This document shows positions 5,506 to 12,736 of a stretch of DNA of 12,736 bases, in pieces. The position numbers were made by a program, and so were the translations under genes. Each line of letters starts with the position of its first letter. The first letter of the stretch is position 1. The stretch is from an uncultured Clostridia bacterium (GTDB taxonomy: Bacteria; Bacillota; Clostridia; Christensenellales; Pumilibacteraceae). Location of the stretch: positions 1-12,736 of the forward strand of contig CAKQJJ010000025.1 of NCBI GenBank assembly GCA_934247335.1, given 5' to 3'. The notes beneath the pieces are model-generated. The model saw only the letters and a program-made list of their open reading frames with translations. It was not told where the DNA came from and ran no database searches.

Positions 5506-7314
5506 TTATTCAACCGTTACCGATTTTGCAAGGTTGCGCGGCTTATCTATATCGCAACCTCGCATTTCTGCAGCGTAGTACCCCAGCAGTTGCAGCGCAG
5601 GAGAAGCAGCCAACGCGCTTATATATTCGTCGCACGTTGGAATTTTTATTACGAACGAACATTCTTCCGCCCAGCGACCGTCGTCCGAATTTGTAACCGC
5701 AAAAACCACTCCGCCGCGCGTTTTTACTTCTTTTACGTTTGCCAGCATTTTTTCGTTAAGTCTGTCCGCCGTGGACAACGCTATTACCGGTACGCCTTCG
5801 CTGATAAGCGAAATGGTGCCGTGTTTAAGCTCGGCTGCGGCGTACGCTTCGGCGTGAATATAGGAAATTTCTTTCAGTTTAAGCGCGCCTTCGCAAGCCG
5901 TGGCAAAATCGCAGCACCTGCCGATGAAGTAGGCGTGTTCGCGCGAGGCAACGTATTTCGCCACCGAGAAGATTTTATCTCCGCCGCGTATGACTTCGCG
6001 CATGATATCCGGAATAGCGGAAAACTGTTTTTTATAATAATTTACGGTATTTTCGTCGTCGGTCAGGCATAATCCCAGCTCGAAAAGCGCGGCAAGCTGC
6101 GTGGTGTAGCCCTTGGTCGTGGCAACCGCTATTTCGGTGCCCGCCTCGGTGAAAAACACGAAATCGCTTTCGCGCGCAATGGAGGAAAGCCGTGCGTTTA
6201 CTATGCACAACACGGGCGACGAGTGCGACTTGGCTTCGCGAAGAGCGGCAAGAGTGTCCGCCGTTTCGCCGCTCTGGCTTATCACCACGGTAAGCGTTTC
6301 GCGGTCGGTTATCGCTCCCATATAGCGGTATTCGCCCGCCGTGTGAGCTTCCACGGGAATACGAGCGACTTTTTCTATGAAATATTTGCCGCCCAGCCCC
6401 GCGTGATACGCCGAGCCGCACCCAACGACGTCGATTTTCTTGGGCTTTCCGCCAAACGCCTGCCCGATAAACGCTTTCATCGCCGATATATCGTCGGTTT
6501 TGTTGAAAACGCGTTCTACGGCTTCGGGCTGCTGATATATCTCCTTTAACATAAAGTGCGGGTATCCGTCTTTTTCCGAATCGCTTTCGGCGTTCTCGAA
6601 AAACATGTACTCGGGCGTTTTTTCGTTCAGATTTTCGTCGAAAACTTCAATTTCGTCCTCGCTTATTCGTACGACGTCGCCCTCGCCGGGGATGAGAACC
6701 TTGTCGGTCTTTCCGCCAAGCGCCGGTATGTCGGAAGCAAGCATATTAAAGCCGTCGCCCGCGCCCACGATAAGGGGAGCGTCGCGGCGTACCGCGAAAA
6801 TACAGCCCGGCATAAGCGTGGTTATTATACCCAGCGCAAACGAACCGCGCAGCATTTTCACCGTCGAGGCAATCGCGTGCAAAACGTCGCCGCAGGCAAG
6901 ATATTCGCGTTCGACCAGGTTGACGATAACTTCCGAATCGGTTTCGGAAGTGAAAAACACGTCGTTTTTTATAAGTTCGGCTTTAAGTACCGCGTAATTT
7001 TCGATTATGCCGTTATGCACGAGCGCGAATTTTCCGCCGTTTGAAAGCATCGGGTGCGCGTTCTTGTCCGAAGGCGCGCCGTGAGTAGCCCATCTGGTGT
7101 GTCCCACGCCGGTAAAACCTGGTAAAAGCTCGCCGAACCGCGATTTTTCTTCCAGGGCGGACACTCTGCCCTTGGTTTTTACTATATGAATTTTTCCGTC
7201 CGACAGAGTGGCTATTCCGCTGCTGTCGTATCCTCTGTATTCGAGTTTTTTAAGTCCCGCAAATAAAACGGGCGCCGCCTTTTCGCGTCCCGTAAAGCCG
7301 ACTATTCCGCACAT
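5506..7314 (-). CDS. glmS: glutamine--fructose-6-phosphate aminotransferase (isomerizing)
   Basis: GlmS makes glucosamine-6-phosphate from fructose-6-phosphate, with glutamine as nitrogen donor; this is the committed step to UDP-GlcNAc for peptidoglycan. The N-terminal glutaminase domain has the nucleophile C2 (MCGIVG), GHTRWATHGAP at 71-81, the oxyanion-hole HNGIIENY at 100-107 and TSETDSEV at 122-129. Two SIS domains follow: DVVGCGSAYHAG at 295-306 with the phosphate-binding SQSGETADT (346-354), and the second around 455-580 with CEGALKLKE (474-482). The end KPRNLAKSVTVE is the conserved C-terminal loop. The length of 602 aa is typical. GGAGA at 7325-7329 precedes the ATG by 10 bases. The gene is transcribed divergently from the membrane-protein/glmM group, although glmM encodes the next enzyme. 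The roughly 100-base leader shows no glmS ribozyme core. Confidence 0.97.
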   Translation of the reverse strand: MCGIVGFTGREKAAPVLFAGLKKLEYRGYDSSGIATLSDGKIHIVKTKGRVSALEEKSRFGELLPGFTGVGHTRWATHGAPSDKNAHPMLSNGGKFALVHNGIIENYAVLKAELIKNDVFFTSETDSEVIVNLVEREYLACGDVLHAIASTVKMLRGSFALGIITTLMPGCIFAVRRDAPLIVGAGDGFNMLASDIPALGGKTDKVLIPGEGDVVRISEDEIEVFDENLNEKTPEYMFFENAESDSEKDGYPHFMLKEIYQQPEAVERVFNKTDDISAMKAFIGQAFGGKPKKIDVVGCGSAYHAGLGGKYFIEKVARIPVEAHTAGEYRYMGAITDRETLTVVISQSGETADTLAALREAKSHSSPVLCIVNARLSSIARESDFVFFTEAGTEIAVATTKGYTTQLAALFELGLCLTDDENTVNYYKKQFSAIPDIMREVIRGGDKIFSVAKYVASREHAYFIGRCCDFATACEGALKLKEISYIHAEAYAAAELKHGTISLISEGVPVIALSTADRLNEKMLANVKEVKTRGGVVFAVTNSDDGRWAEECSFVIKIPTCDEYISALAASPALQLLGYYAAEMRGCDIDKPRNLAKSVTVE

Positions 7315-7422
7315 ATAAATTTAATCTCCGTTCCGTTATTTTTGCCTCATTTGCCTCTCGTATGTTTTCAAAGCGGTGCTAAACGTTCCGAAAAAGAAGC
7401 AATCGGGCTTTTCTCCGTGACA

Positions 7423-7452
7423 ATTAAAGCACAAAGTCGCCGCCTTTGTCAA
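7423..7452 (-). promoter_or_regulatory. probable glmS promoter
   Basis: On the minus strand a perfect TTGACA (7452-7447) is followed after 18 bases by TTTAAT (7428-7423), one mismatch from TATAAT. Transcription would start near 7416, giving a leader of about 100 bases before glmS. The -35 box lies 18 bases from the -35 box of the opposite promoter, so the two polymerases would compete or share a regulator. Confidence 0.62.
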
Positions 7453-7469
7453 CCGTTATCGCTAATTAT

Positions 7470-7498
7470 TTGACAAAAAACCGAAAAAACACTATAAT
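7470..7498 (+). promoter_or_regulatory. consensus promoter of the membrane protein-glmM-truA group
   Basis: TTGACA (7470-7475) and TATAAT (7493-7498) are both perfect and 17 bases apart. Transcription should begin near 7505, about 39 bases before the ATG at 7544. It is back to back with the glmS promoter. Confidence 0.9.
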
Positions 7499-7543
7499 GT
7501 AGAGGCATATATTATTATGCGAAAACCGAAAAAGGAGTGCACA

Positions 7544-8200
7544 ATGCTGGACGCGTTTATAGAAAATCTTCAATCGGCGCTTACCGATTGGTTCGGCTAT
7601 CCCTGGATAGCGGTCGTGATTCTCGCGATGATGCCGATTGTGGAAGCCCGCCTTGCCGTTCCCATGGCAATGGCTTGCGGATATAAAGCGTGGCAGGCTT
7701 TTTTTATAGGCTTTTTAGGCTCGTCGCTGCCGGCGCCGCTTTTGCTGCTCGTGCTTATTCCTTTTATCAAATGGCTGGCAAAAACCAAACTTTTCCGAAA
7801 ACTTGGCGAAACGGTGTACGAAAAGTTCCAGAAGAAATCGGAAACCGTGGATAAAAATTCGTCCGATTTCAAAAAAATGCTCGGACTTTTTATTTTCGTC
7901 GCCATTCCGCTGCCGCTAACGGGCGTGTGGACGGGCTGCGCGGTCGCGTCGATAATAGGACTTAAATATCACAAGGCGCTTTTGTCGGTGGTTGCCGGCA
8001 ACGCAGTCGCGTGCGCGATACTCTCGGTGCTGTGTTACTTCTTGCCGCAAAGCGTCATAAACATTATAATAGCGGTCGTTGCGGCTATTGCGGTCGTCGT
8101 CGTGCTTGTTCTTCTTTTCAAGGCGTTTTTCAGAAAGAAGAGCGCGCCCGCGGACGACGCGGAAAATAACCGATCGGATTCGACCGAGCAGAAAAGATAA
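7544..8200 (+). CDS. small integral membrane protein, Sm_multidrug_ex family (COG2426)
   Basis: This is a 218-aa membrane protein of the family called putative small multidrug export protein (PF06695). The name rests on thin evidence and the transport role is not established. The family signature is the MMPIVEARLAVPMAMA stretch at 29-44, an acidic and a basic residue next to a proline-rich helix start. Hydrophobic segments lie at about 19-35, 51-76, 113-138, 145-168 and 171-194. A polar, Lys-rich loop lies between the second and third, and the charged tail (FRKKSAPADD onward) is probably cytoplasmic. A second proline motif, IPLPLTGVWTG (121-131), mirrors the first and suggests an inverted pair of hairpins. 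The start at 7544 is chosen for GGAG 6 bases upstream; an in-frame ATG at 7517 lies just past the promoter and has no ribosome site. It is the first gene before glmM. Confidence 0.83.
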   Translation: MLDAFIENLQSALTDWFGYPWIAVVILAMMPIVEARLAVPMAMACGYKAWQAFFIGFLGSSLPAPLLLLVLIPFIKWLAKTKLFRKLGETVYEKFQKKSETVDKNSSDFKKMLGLFIFVAIPLPLTGVWTGCAVASIIGLKYHKALLSVVAGNAVACAILSVLCYFLPQSVINIIIAVVAAIAVVVVLVLLFKAFFRKKSAPADDAENNRSDSTEQKR

Positions 8201-8304
8201 AGATTATAAAAAGAAAAAATCGCTTTAACGGCTGTTGCGCGAATTTAGCACTTTGCGCAAAAAACAACGTACGTTACGGCGAAAACGGAACGGAGGTAAA
8301 TTTA

Positions 8305-9588
8305 ATGAAATATTTCGGAACGGACGGAATAAGGGGCAAGTACGGCGAAAAGCTGGATTCTGCGCTTGCGTACAAGACGGGTAAGGCGCTTTGCCAGTAC
8401 TTCGGAAAAGGCGATTACGTGGTGGGTCGCGACACGAGAGTGTCCGGCACTCCGCTTGAAAAAGCTTTGGTGGACGGCATAACCGAGATGGGCGGAAACG
8501 CGGTGCTTCTGGGCATACTGCCCACGCCTGCGGTGGCGCATCTTGCGGTTACGACCGGCGCGCGCTGCGGAGTCATGATAAGCGCGTCGCACAATCCGCC
8601 CGAATACAACGGCATCAAGGTTTTCGACTGCAACGGCATCAAACTCACGCCCGAGCAGGAAAACAGCATCGAATATTATATAGACAATCCGCCGCTTTAC
8701 GACGGAGAAAAGGGAAAAGAGGAAAATTACGTAGCGGCAAGAAAAAAGTACATCGATTTTCTCACGTCCACTGCCGACGCCGATTTTTCGGGTCTTAAAG
8801 TGTGGCTGGACTGCGCGTACGGAGCTTCGGCAACCGTTGCAAAGCAGGTGTTCGAGTCGCTGGGCGCCACGGTAATGGTGGACAACAGTTCGCTCCGCGG
8901 CGAAAAAATCAACAGCGGATGCGGCGCTCTTCACCCCGATTACGTCGCGCGCAGCATGGAAGGCACCGACTGCAGGCTGGGCTTTGCGTTCGACGGCGAC
9001 GCCGATCGTCTTGCGGTCGTAATGGACGGAGAAGTAATAGACGGCGACACCGTGCTTTACAATATTTCCAAGAGCATTCCGCTTAAAGACAACGTGGTCG
9101 TGGGCACTGTTCTCAACAATCTCGCGCTTGAAAAGGCGCTTATGAAGGACGGCAAAAAGTTGCTTCGCACGCCCGTAGGCGACAAGCATATCTGCGATCT
9201 TATGTACCGCAACGGTTACAATCTCGGCGGCGAGCAGTCGGGACATTATATAGTGTATCCCGCGGCAACCACCGGCGACGGAATACTCAGCGCGATATTC
9301 CTCACAAAAGCGCTGTTCCGCGGCGGCGAACTGCACGCGCCCGAAAAACTTTCGCTCGTGCCGCAAAAGGCGATAGCGGAGTACGCCGAGCCTGCCATAA
9401 TGTACGACAAGTGGATTCAGCACATGCTGGAAGAAAGCGAACAAAAGCTTGCGGGCAACGGCAGAATAATCATGCGTATGTCCGGAACCGAGCCCAAAGT
9501 GCGCGTTATGGTGGAAAGCGAGGACAGCTCGCTCGTGGACGAAATTTTGTCCTCGTTCAAAAAATACATCAATTCGGTGGCTAAATAA
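8305..9588 (+). CDS. glmM: phosphoglucosamine mutase
   Basis: GlmM converts glucosamine-6-phosphate to glucosamine-1-phosphate, the step after GlmS, by way of a phosphoserine enzyme. The four family sites are present in order: catalytic serine S95 in ISASHNP (92-98), the magnesium loop DGDADR (230-235), the sugar-binding GGEQSGH (308-314), and the phosphate-binding RMSGTEP (391-397). The N-terminus KYFGTDGIRG is diagnostic for GlmM against the phosphoglucomutase/phosphomannomutase relatives. At 427 aa it is about 20 residues shorter than most GlmM proteins; the shortening appears spread over loops, with no domain lost. GGAGG lies 8 bases before the ATG. A 104-base gap follows the membrane-protein gene, with no clear promoter or terminator in it, so co-transcription is likely. 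truA follows 2 bases after the stop. Confidence 0.95.
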   Translation: MKYFGTDGIRGKYGEKLDSALAYKTGKALCQYFGKGDYVVGRDTRVSGTPLEKALVDGITEMGGNAVLLGILPTPAVAHLAVTTGARCGVMISASHNPPEYNGIKVFDCNGIKLTPEQENSIEYYIDNPPLYDGEKGKEENYVAARKKYIDFLTSTADADFSGLKVWLDCAYGASATVAKQVFESLGATVMVDNSSLRGEKINSGCGALHPDYVARSMEGTDCRLGFAFDGDADRLAVVMDGEVIDGDTVLYNISKSIPLKDNVVVGTVLNNLALEKALMKDGKKLLRTPVGDKHICDLMYRNGYNLGGEQSGHYIVYPAATTGDGILSAIFLTKALFRGGELHAPEKLSLVPQKAIAEYAEPAIMYDKWIQHMLEESEQKLAGNGRIIMRMSGTEPKVRVMVESEDSSLVDEILSSFKKYINSVAK

Positions 9589-9590
9589 TT

Positions 9591-10349
9591 TTGAGAAGAT
9601 TTCTGGTGGAAATTCAATATCTCGGCAAAAATTACGGCGGCTGGCAGAAAAACGACAACTCGAAAACCGTGCAGGAAGCGGTAGAACTCGCGCTTGAAAA
9701 GCTGTTTTCCGCGAAAACAAAGGCGGAAGGGTGCAGCCGCACCGACGCCGGAGTAAACGCCAGGCAGTACTTTTTCCATTTCGACGCCGACACCAAGCTG
9801 CCGGACGATCGCGTTTGCTACAAGCTTAACCGGTTTCTCCCCAACGATATCGTCTGCCAGAGCAGTAGAGAGGTTCCGGGCGATTTCCACGCGCGCAAAA
9901 ACGTGCTGAAAAAGACGTACGTCTACCGCTTTTATTTCGGCGAGCATATTAAGCCGCTCATAAACCGCGACGCCTATTTCGTCAAAGGCGCTGCCGACGA
10001 GCGGAATATGAAAAAGGTATGTTCGGCGTTTGTCGGCAAGCACGACTTTTCGGCTTTTAAAACCGACAGTTCGTCGCACTCGTCTCATGTAAAAACGGTC
10101 TTCTCGGCGGAAATCCAAAAAACGCCCGAGTGTTACGAATTTGTAGTAACGGGTGACGGTTTTTTGTACAATATGGTGCGGATTATGGCGGGAGCGGTCG
10201 TCGCCGCAGGGCAAGGAAAGCTATCCGCAAGCGATATAATTTCCGCGTTTGAAAGCGGTTCCCGACCTGAAAATATAATAACGTTGCCGCCAAAAGGGCT
10301 TACGCTCGAAAGGGTGGAATACGGCAAAACGGAAGAAAAACGGAATTGA
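9591..10349 (+). CDS. truA: tRNA pseudouridine synthase A
   Basis: TruA converts uridines 38-40 of the tRNA anticodon arm to pseudouridine. The 252-aa product shows the family order: IQYLGKNYGGWQ (8-19), the catalytic block CSRTDAGVNARQ with nucleophile D52, LNRFLPNDI (79-87), the FHARKNVLKKTYVYRFY stretch (99-115) carrying the conserved Arg and Tyr, HDFSAFKT (151-158), and FLYNMVRIMAGAVVAAGQGK (191-210). The usual histidine in RTDAGVHA is asparagine here (N56). The start is a TTG placed 2 bases after the glmM stop, with a weak GGTGG 10 bases upstream, so translation is probably coupled to glmM. No ATG lies near the start of the conserved region. It is the last gene of the unit, ending at a strong terminator. 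Confidence 0.92.
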   Translation: MRRFLVEIQYLGKNYGGWQKNDNSKTVQEAVELALEKLFSAKTKAEGCSRTDAGVNARQYFFHFDADTKLPDDRVCYKLNRFLPNDIVCQSSREVPGDFHARKNVLKKTYVYRFYFGEHIKPLINRDAYFVKGAADERNMKKVCSAFVGKHDFSAFKTDSSSHSSHVKTVFSAEIQKTPECYEFVVTGDGFLYNMVRIMAGAVVAAGQGKLSASDIISAFESGSRPENIITLPPKGLTLERVEYGKTEEKRN

Positions 10350-10360
10350 ATTTTATAAAG

Positions 10361-10396
10361 AAAAGCCGCACGGTTTAATGCGATCGTGCGGCTTTT
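10361..10396. terminator. bidirectional terminator between truA and the glycosidase gene
   Basis: AAAAGCCGCACG (10361-10372) and CGTGCGGCTTTT (10385-10396) form a perfect 12-bp stem around a 12-base loop. The outer A-T pairs give a T-run on either strand. It lies 11 bases after the truA stop and 23 bases after the stop of the convergent glycosidase gene. Confidence 0.9.
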
Positions 10397-10419
10397 AATG
10401 TTTAAAAATCATGTGCTTT

Positions 10420-12075
10420 TTATTTCAGCGCGTTTTCGATAGCCTCGTTTATTTTTTGCCGCGCGGCGAGAAGCGTGGCGGAAGAAGTGGTGCAGCGGTC
10501 GAATCGTATTTCATCCAGAACGCTTTCCAAAAGCGCAACCGTCTGTTCTTTTCCGATAAGCGACGAACAAAGTTCGCACGCGCGCACGTCTTCGAGCGCC
10601 TCGTAAAAAGCGTTAAGCCGAACGCTTTCGTACGCTTCGCCGTTTTGCGCCGGATACACCGAATAGCAGTCGCCGGACGGAGCGAAGTAGTTGCCCGTGC
10701 TGTCGAGATAGGGGTTGACAAACGTAATAGAGTACTGCGAGTAGTAGAAGTTGTAGCCCCAGTGCAAAAAGCCTTTGACGTCGTATTTGAACAGCTGAAA
10801 ACCGATGCATCTCGTGCGCGCGCCCGGCATCGCGAAAAAGCGATTGCTGACGTCTTTGCACTGGCAGCAGCAGTAGTACGCCCACAGATTTTTTACTCCG
10901 GCGTCCAGAAAGGTGTGAATTCTGTCGGTTGCGACGACCGGAAGTTTAACCGCGCCTCTTTCGTAAAATTCGTAGTGCGACAGTGCGTCCATGATCGGAT
11001 AGCCGTTAAGCAGTGGCTGCACGACAGCCTTTGCCTTCACGTAGCTTTCTATATTGGTGTCGTTCGGCTCGTCCGAAACGTGGAAATAACAGCGTTTGTC
11101 CAGCCCTTTCGCCTTCATATGCGCGATAAAATCGGGGATAAACGCGTGCAGAAAGCGGGAGTATTCCTCGCCTGCGGCTTCGGTTTCCCAGCCGAATATG
11201 CGCTTTACTCCGTCCGGCGTTTTCGCCATGATTTTCGGCGCGTGAGCCGCTCCCCACTGAGTGAAGAAATGCGCTATTTCGTAGTACTCGAAGCCGATTT
11301 TTTCGCACATATTTAGCCATTTGTCCAGATTTTCGTACGAGAAAGAATAGTTTCCGTCTTCGCCTACGCATACGTCCACCAGCTGAACGGTGGGGCGTTC
11401 GCCGCCGATTCCGGTGTCCAGCGCGGGCGTGAATACGGGCGTTAAAATCATGTTCTGACCGTTTTTCGCCGCTACGGTTAAAAAGTTTTTAACTATTTTC
11501 CACCATTTTGCCGAAAAAACTTTCACGTCGTAATAGGTTGCAAGGCAGTCGCCGTGAAACCACTGCGTGTTTATAAGCGTCTGTTTGGGTAAAAGCGAGT
11601 CTATTACGTGTACTTTCAGTTTTGCCGAAAAAAGAACGGTTTCGTCCGTTTTCAGCGTTATCGGAATGGTCGCATTGCCCGAAAATTTACCGGGTAAGTC
11701 CACGGTTATCATGTACGCCCGCGTTTCTCCTCCCGCAACCGGCACTTGTCCGCGATGCTCCGTCGGCAGTAAAAGGTCGGGGTACAGCCCTTTTTCGTAG
11801 CTTAAATAGCCGTCGTCCTTTTTGTTCGGGTAGCACGGGTACAAAGACGGAACGTTTTCCACTACGCGCATGGTTGCGTATTTTTTAAGTTTTCCGCCGA
11901 TATCGAGGTCGGCAAAGAAGTAGCGAGGGATGTCTTCGTTGTCGGCAGATATTACAACCTGAAAGGAAAAACGCTCGTTTTTAAGCGCGGTTATGCTTTT
12001 TATCTGCTCGAATTTATCTACGTCGTCGCCGATAAAACATTTTTCCAGCGACGAAATTATTTTTGCTTTAATCAT
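10420..12075 (-). CDS. GH123-like glycoside hydrolase (DUF4091 protein), cytoplasmic
   Basis: The 551-aa product resembles DUF4091 proteins, which include GH123 beta-N-acetylgalactosaminidases. An N-terminal beta-sandwich-like part (about 1-160) is followed by a TIM-barrel-like region starting near QWFHGDCLATYYDV (171-184). The paired acids D335-E336 lie in FHVSDEPND; in GH123 the Asp assists the substrate acetamido group and the Glu is the acid/base. The aromatic tail LWAYYC, GFLHWGYNFYY (436-446) is typical of the DUF4091 end. A cysteine cluster CCCQC (402-406) stands out. No signal peptide is seen, so the substrate is probably an imported oligosaccharide or glycoside. The start at 12075 is set by GGGAG 6 bases upstream; a frame open to 12126 runs through the promoter and is rejected. 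A PfkB sugar kinase gene lies just upstream. Substrate identity (GalNAc or another hexosamine) is inferred only. Confidence 0.8.
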   Translation of the reverse strand: MIKAKIISSLEKCFIGDDVDKFEQIKSITALKNERFSFQVVISADNEDIPRYFFADLDIGGKLKKYATMRVVENVPSLYPCYPNKKDDGYLSYEKGLYPDLLLPTEHRGQVPVAGGETRAYMITVDLPGKFSGNATIPITLKTDETVLFSAKLKVHVIDSLLPKQTLINTQWFHGDCLATYYDVKVFSAKWWKIVKNFLTVAAKNGQNMILTPVFTPALDTGIGGERPTVQLVDVCVGEDGNYSFSYENLDKWLNMCEKIGFEYYEIAHFFTQWGAAHAPKIMAKTPDGVKRIFGWETEAAGEEYSRFLHAFIPDFIAHMKAKGLDKRCYFHVSDEPNDTNIESYVKAKAVVQPLLNGYPIMDALSHYEFYERGAVKLPVVATDRIHTFLDAGVKNLWAYYCCCQCKDVSNRFFAMPGARTRCIGFQLFKYDVKGFLHWGYNFYYSQYSITFVNPYLDSTGNYFAPSGDCYSVYPAQNGEAYESVRLNAFYEALEDVRACELCSSLIGKEQTVALLESVLDEIRFDRCTTSSATLLAARQKINEAIENALK

Positions 12076-12097
12076 ATTTTTCTCCCGTTTTTGTTCG

Positions 12098-12126
12098 ATT
12101 ATATCATTATCGGAAATCAAAAGCAA
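12098..12126 (-). promoter_or_regulatory. probable promoter of the glycosidase gene
   Basis: On the minus strand TATAAT (12103-12098) is perfect, and TTGCTT (12126-12121) sits 17 bases upstream, matching the -35 consensus only in TTG. Transcription would start near 12091, 16 bases before the ATG. The weak -35 box suggests dependence on an activator. Confidence 0.6.
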
Positions 12127-12148
12127 CGAAAACGACTGCTTTTAATCG

Positions 12149-12178
12149 AATGTGCAACTTAGCTTTTTTAATGTGCAA
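12149..12178. repeat. 9-bp direct repeat, 21-bp period, upstream of the glycosidase promoter
   Basis: AATGTGCAA occurs at 12149-12157 and again at 12170-12178, a start-to-start spacing of 21 bases, or two helical turns. On the minus strand each copy reads TTGCACATT. The pair lies about 20 to 55 bases upstream of the -35 box, a usual place for an activator that binds tandem sites on one face of the DNA. The repeat is seen directly; its role is inferred. Confidence 0.5.
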
Positions 12179-12225
12179 GTACCATGGCGACAAAGAATGC
12201 CGCGCGTAAAAATTCTCAAAAAAAA

Positions 12226-12736
12226 TTACAGTTTCAGCGCGCCTTTGAAAAGCGTGGCTTCGGCTCCGCTTTTATTGCCTGCGGTAAGTGCCGCGCGGAT
12301 ATTCTCTTCGGTAAACCGTTTTCCGTCGAGAAACGCGAGTACGGTTCCGAAAAACGCGTCGCCTGCACCCGTAGTGTCCACGGGCTTTACCGGATTTGTC
12401 GGCACCGTGCCCGCCAGATCGTTATAGTAGTACGCGCTGCCGCGGCTGCCCATCGTCACGATAAGCAGTCGATCGGGCTTATAAAGCGAACGAGCCGCCT
12501 CGCCTGCGTCGCTTTTTCCCGTGAAAAGCGTAATTTCGTCGTCCGAAAATTTGAGTATATCCGCCTGTTCGACGAAGGGAGCGTACGCTTTTATCGCCTC
12601 GTCCGCGCTCTCGTATAAATCTAGGCGGAAATTTACGTCAAACGAGAAAAGCTTGTTTGCGCCGCGTATTTTTTTAATCGTATCCCGGGCAAATTCGCGC
12701 CCTATTTGCTCGGACAGCATAAGCGAACCCAGGTGA
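12226..12736 (-). CDS. PfkB-family carbohydrate kinase (C-terminal part), fructokinase-like
   Basis: This is the C-terminal 170 or so residues of a ribokinase/PfkB-type sugar kinase; the gene runs in from beyond the right edge. The frame stays open to 12736 and reads HLGSLML before the first methionine, matching the internal HFGS motif of fructokinases, so the ATG at 12720 is not the start. Visible features are FDVNFRLDLY (equivalent to the DPNxR stretch), ADILKFSDDEITLFTG (the KxSxxE motif), IVTMGSRGSAYYY, and the ATP-site and catalytic signature PVDTTGAGDAFFG, whose last Asp is the general base. It phosphorylates a sugar in the cytoplasm; fructose is the closest guess. It lies about 150 bases upstream of the glycosidase gene on the same strand, but that gene has its own promoter. 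No clear terminator follows its stop. Confidence 0.9.
   Translation of the reverse strand, partial: HLGSLMLSEQIGREFARDTIKKIRGANKLFSFDVNFRLDLYESADEAIKAYAPFVEQADILKFSDDEITLFTGKSDAGEAARSLYKPDRLLIVTMGSRGSAYYYNDLAGTVPTNPVKPVDTTGAGDAFFGTVLAFLDGKRFTEENIRAALTAGNKSGAEATLFKGALKL

Noticed and set aside
7315..7420. glmS ribozyme in the glmS leader
   Set aside because: The leader is only about 100 bases and I cannot find the conserved core; a short AGCACC resembles the cleavage site too weakly to count.
8234..8256. Hairpin TTGCGC/GCGCAA between the membrane protein gene and glmM
   Set aside because: The stem is only 6 bp with a long loop and no T-run, so a terminator is not supported; the short A-run after it is not diagnostic on the plus strand.
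8302..9720. 472-codon open frame on the minus strand
   Set aside because: It is the shadow of glmM and the start of truA, whose motifs are unmistakable.
10411..11316. 301-codon open frame on the plus strand
   Set aside because: It is antisense to the glycosidase gene, with no ribosome site or family features, and it begins within 15 bases of the bidirectional terminator.
12720..12736. ATG at 12720 as the start of the sugar kinase
   Set aside because: The frame is open to the window edge and the upstream residues HLGSL match an internal motif of the family, so the gene begins outside the window.

Overview
The window reads as a chromosomal segment of a Gram-positive-type anaerobe, most likely an uncultured gut member of the Clostridia (Bacillota). 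This is an inference from several signs: near-consensus TTGACA/TATAAT promoters, AGGAG-type ribosome sites, rho-independent terminators at most gene ends, a minimal iscS-iscU-Rrf2 cluster without hscBA or ferredoxin, a clostridial-type TruA, and a DUF4091/GH123-like enzyme. Base composition is even along the window, and there are no mobile elements, CRISPR arrays, tRNA or rRNA genes. No gene-free stretch exceeds about 230 bases.

Plus strand, 1-3684. The nucleotide-binding half of an ABC exporter runs in from the left and ends at a probable terminator. An iron-sulfur assembly operon follows: iscS, iscU and an IscR-like Rrf2 regulator as the last gene. Its promoter is overlapped by a 21-bp palindrome, so a feedback loop is likely. 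After a strong terminator comes a stand-alone gene for a cytoplasmic SGNH hydrolase.

Minus strand, 7314-3772. glmS has its own terminator. Next is a surface lipoprotein with a predicted beta-helix body, driven by a textbook promoter, and then a PAT-like GNAT acetyltransferase 4 bases behind it. A bidirectional terminator closes both this group and the SGNH gene.

Plus strand, 7470-10349. Divergent from glmS run a small membrane protein (Sm_multidrug_ex family), glmM, and truA, which starts 2 bases after glmM with TTG. GlmS and GlmM catalyse consecutive steps from fructose-6-phosphate to glucosamine-1-phosphate, so this locus supplies UDP-GlcNAc precursors from two divergent units. I see no glmS ribozyme.

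Minus strand, 12736-10420. A PfkB-type sugar kinase (N-terminus outside the window) is followed by a 551-residue GH123-like glycosidase without a signal peptide. This suggests intracellular breakdown of an amino-sugar glycoside, with the kinase handling a sugar product. A 9-bp direct repeat with 21-bp spacing sits just upstream of the glycosidase promoter.

Most of the window is ordinary housekeeping. The points most worth a second look are the CxxCxxCH tail on IscU, the IscR-like protein without the E. coli His ligand, the isc operator, the tandem repeat upstream of the glycosidase, and the lipoprotein.
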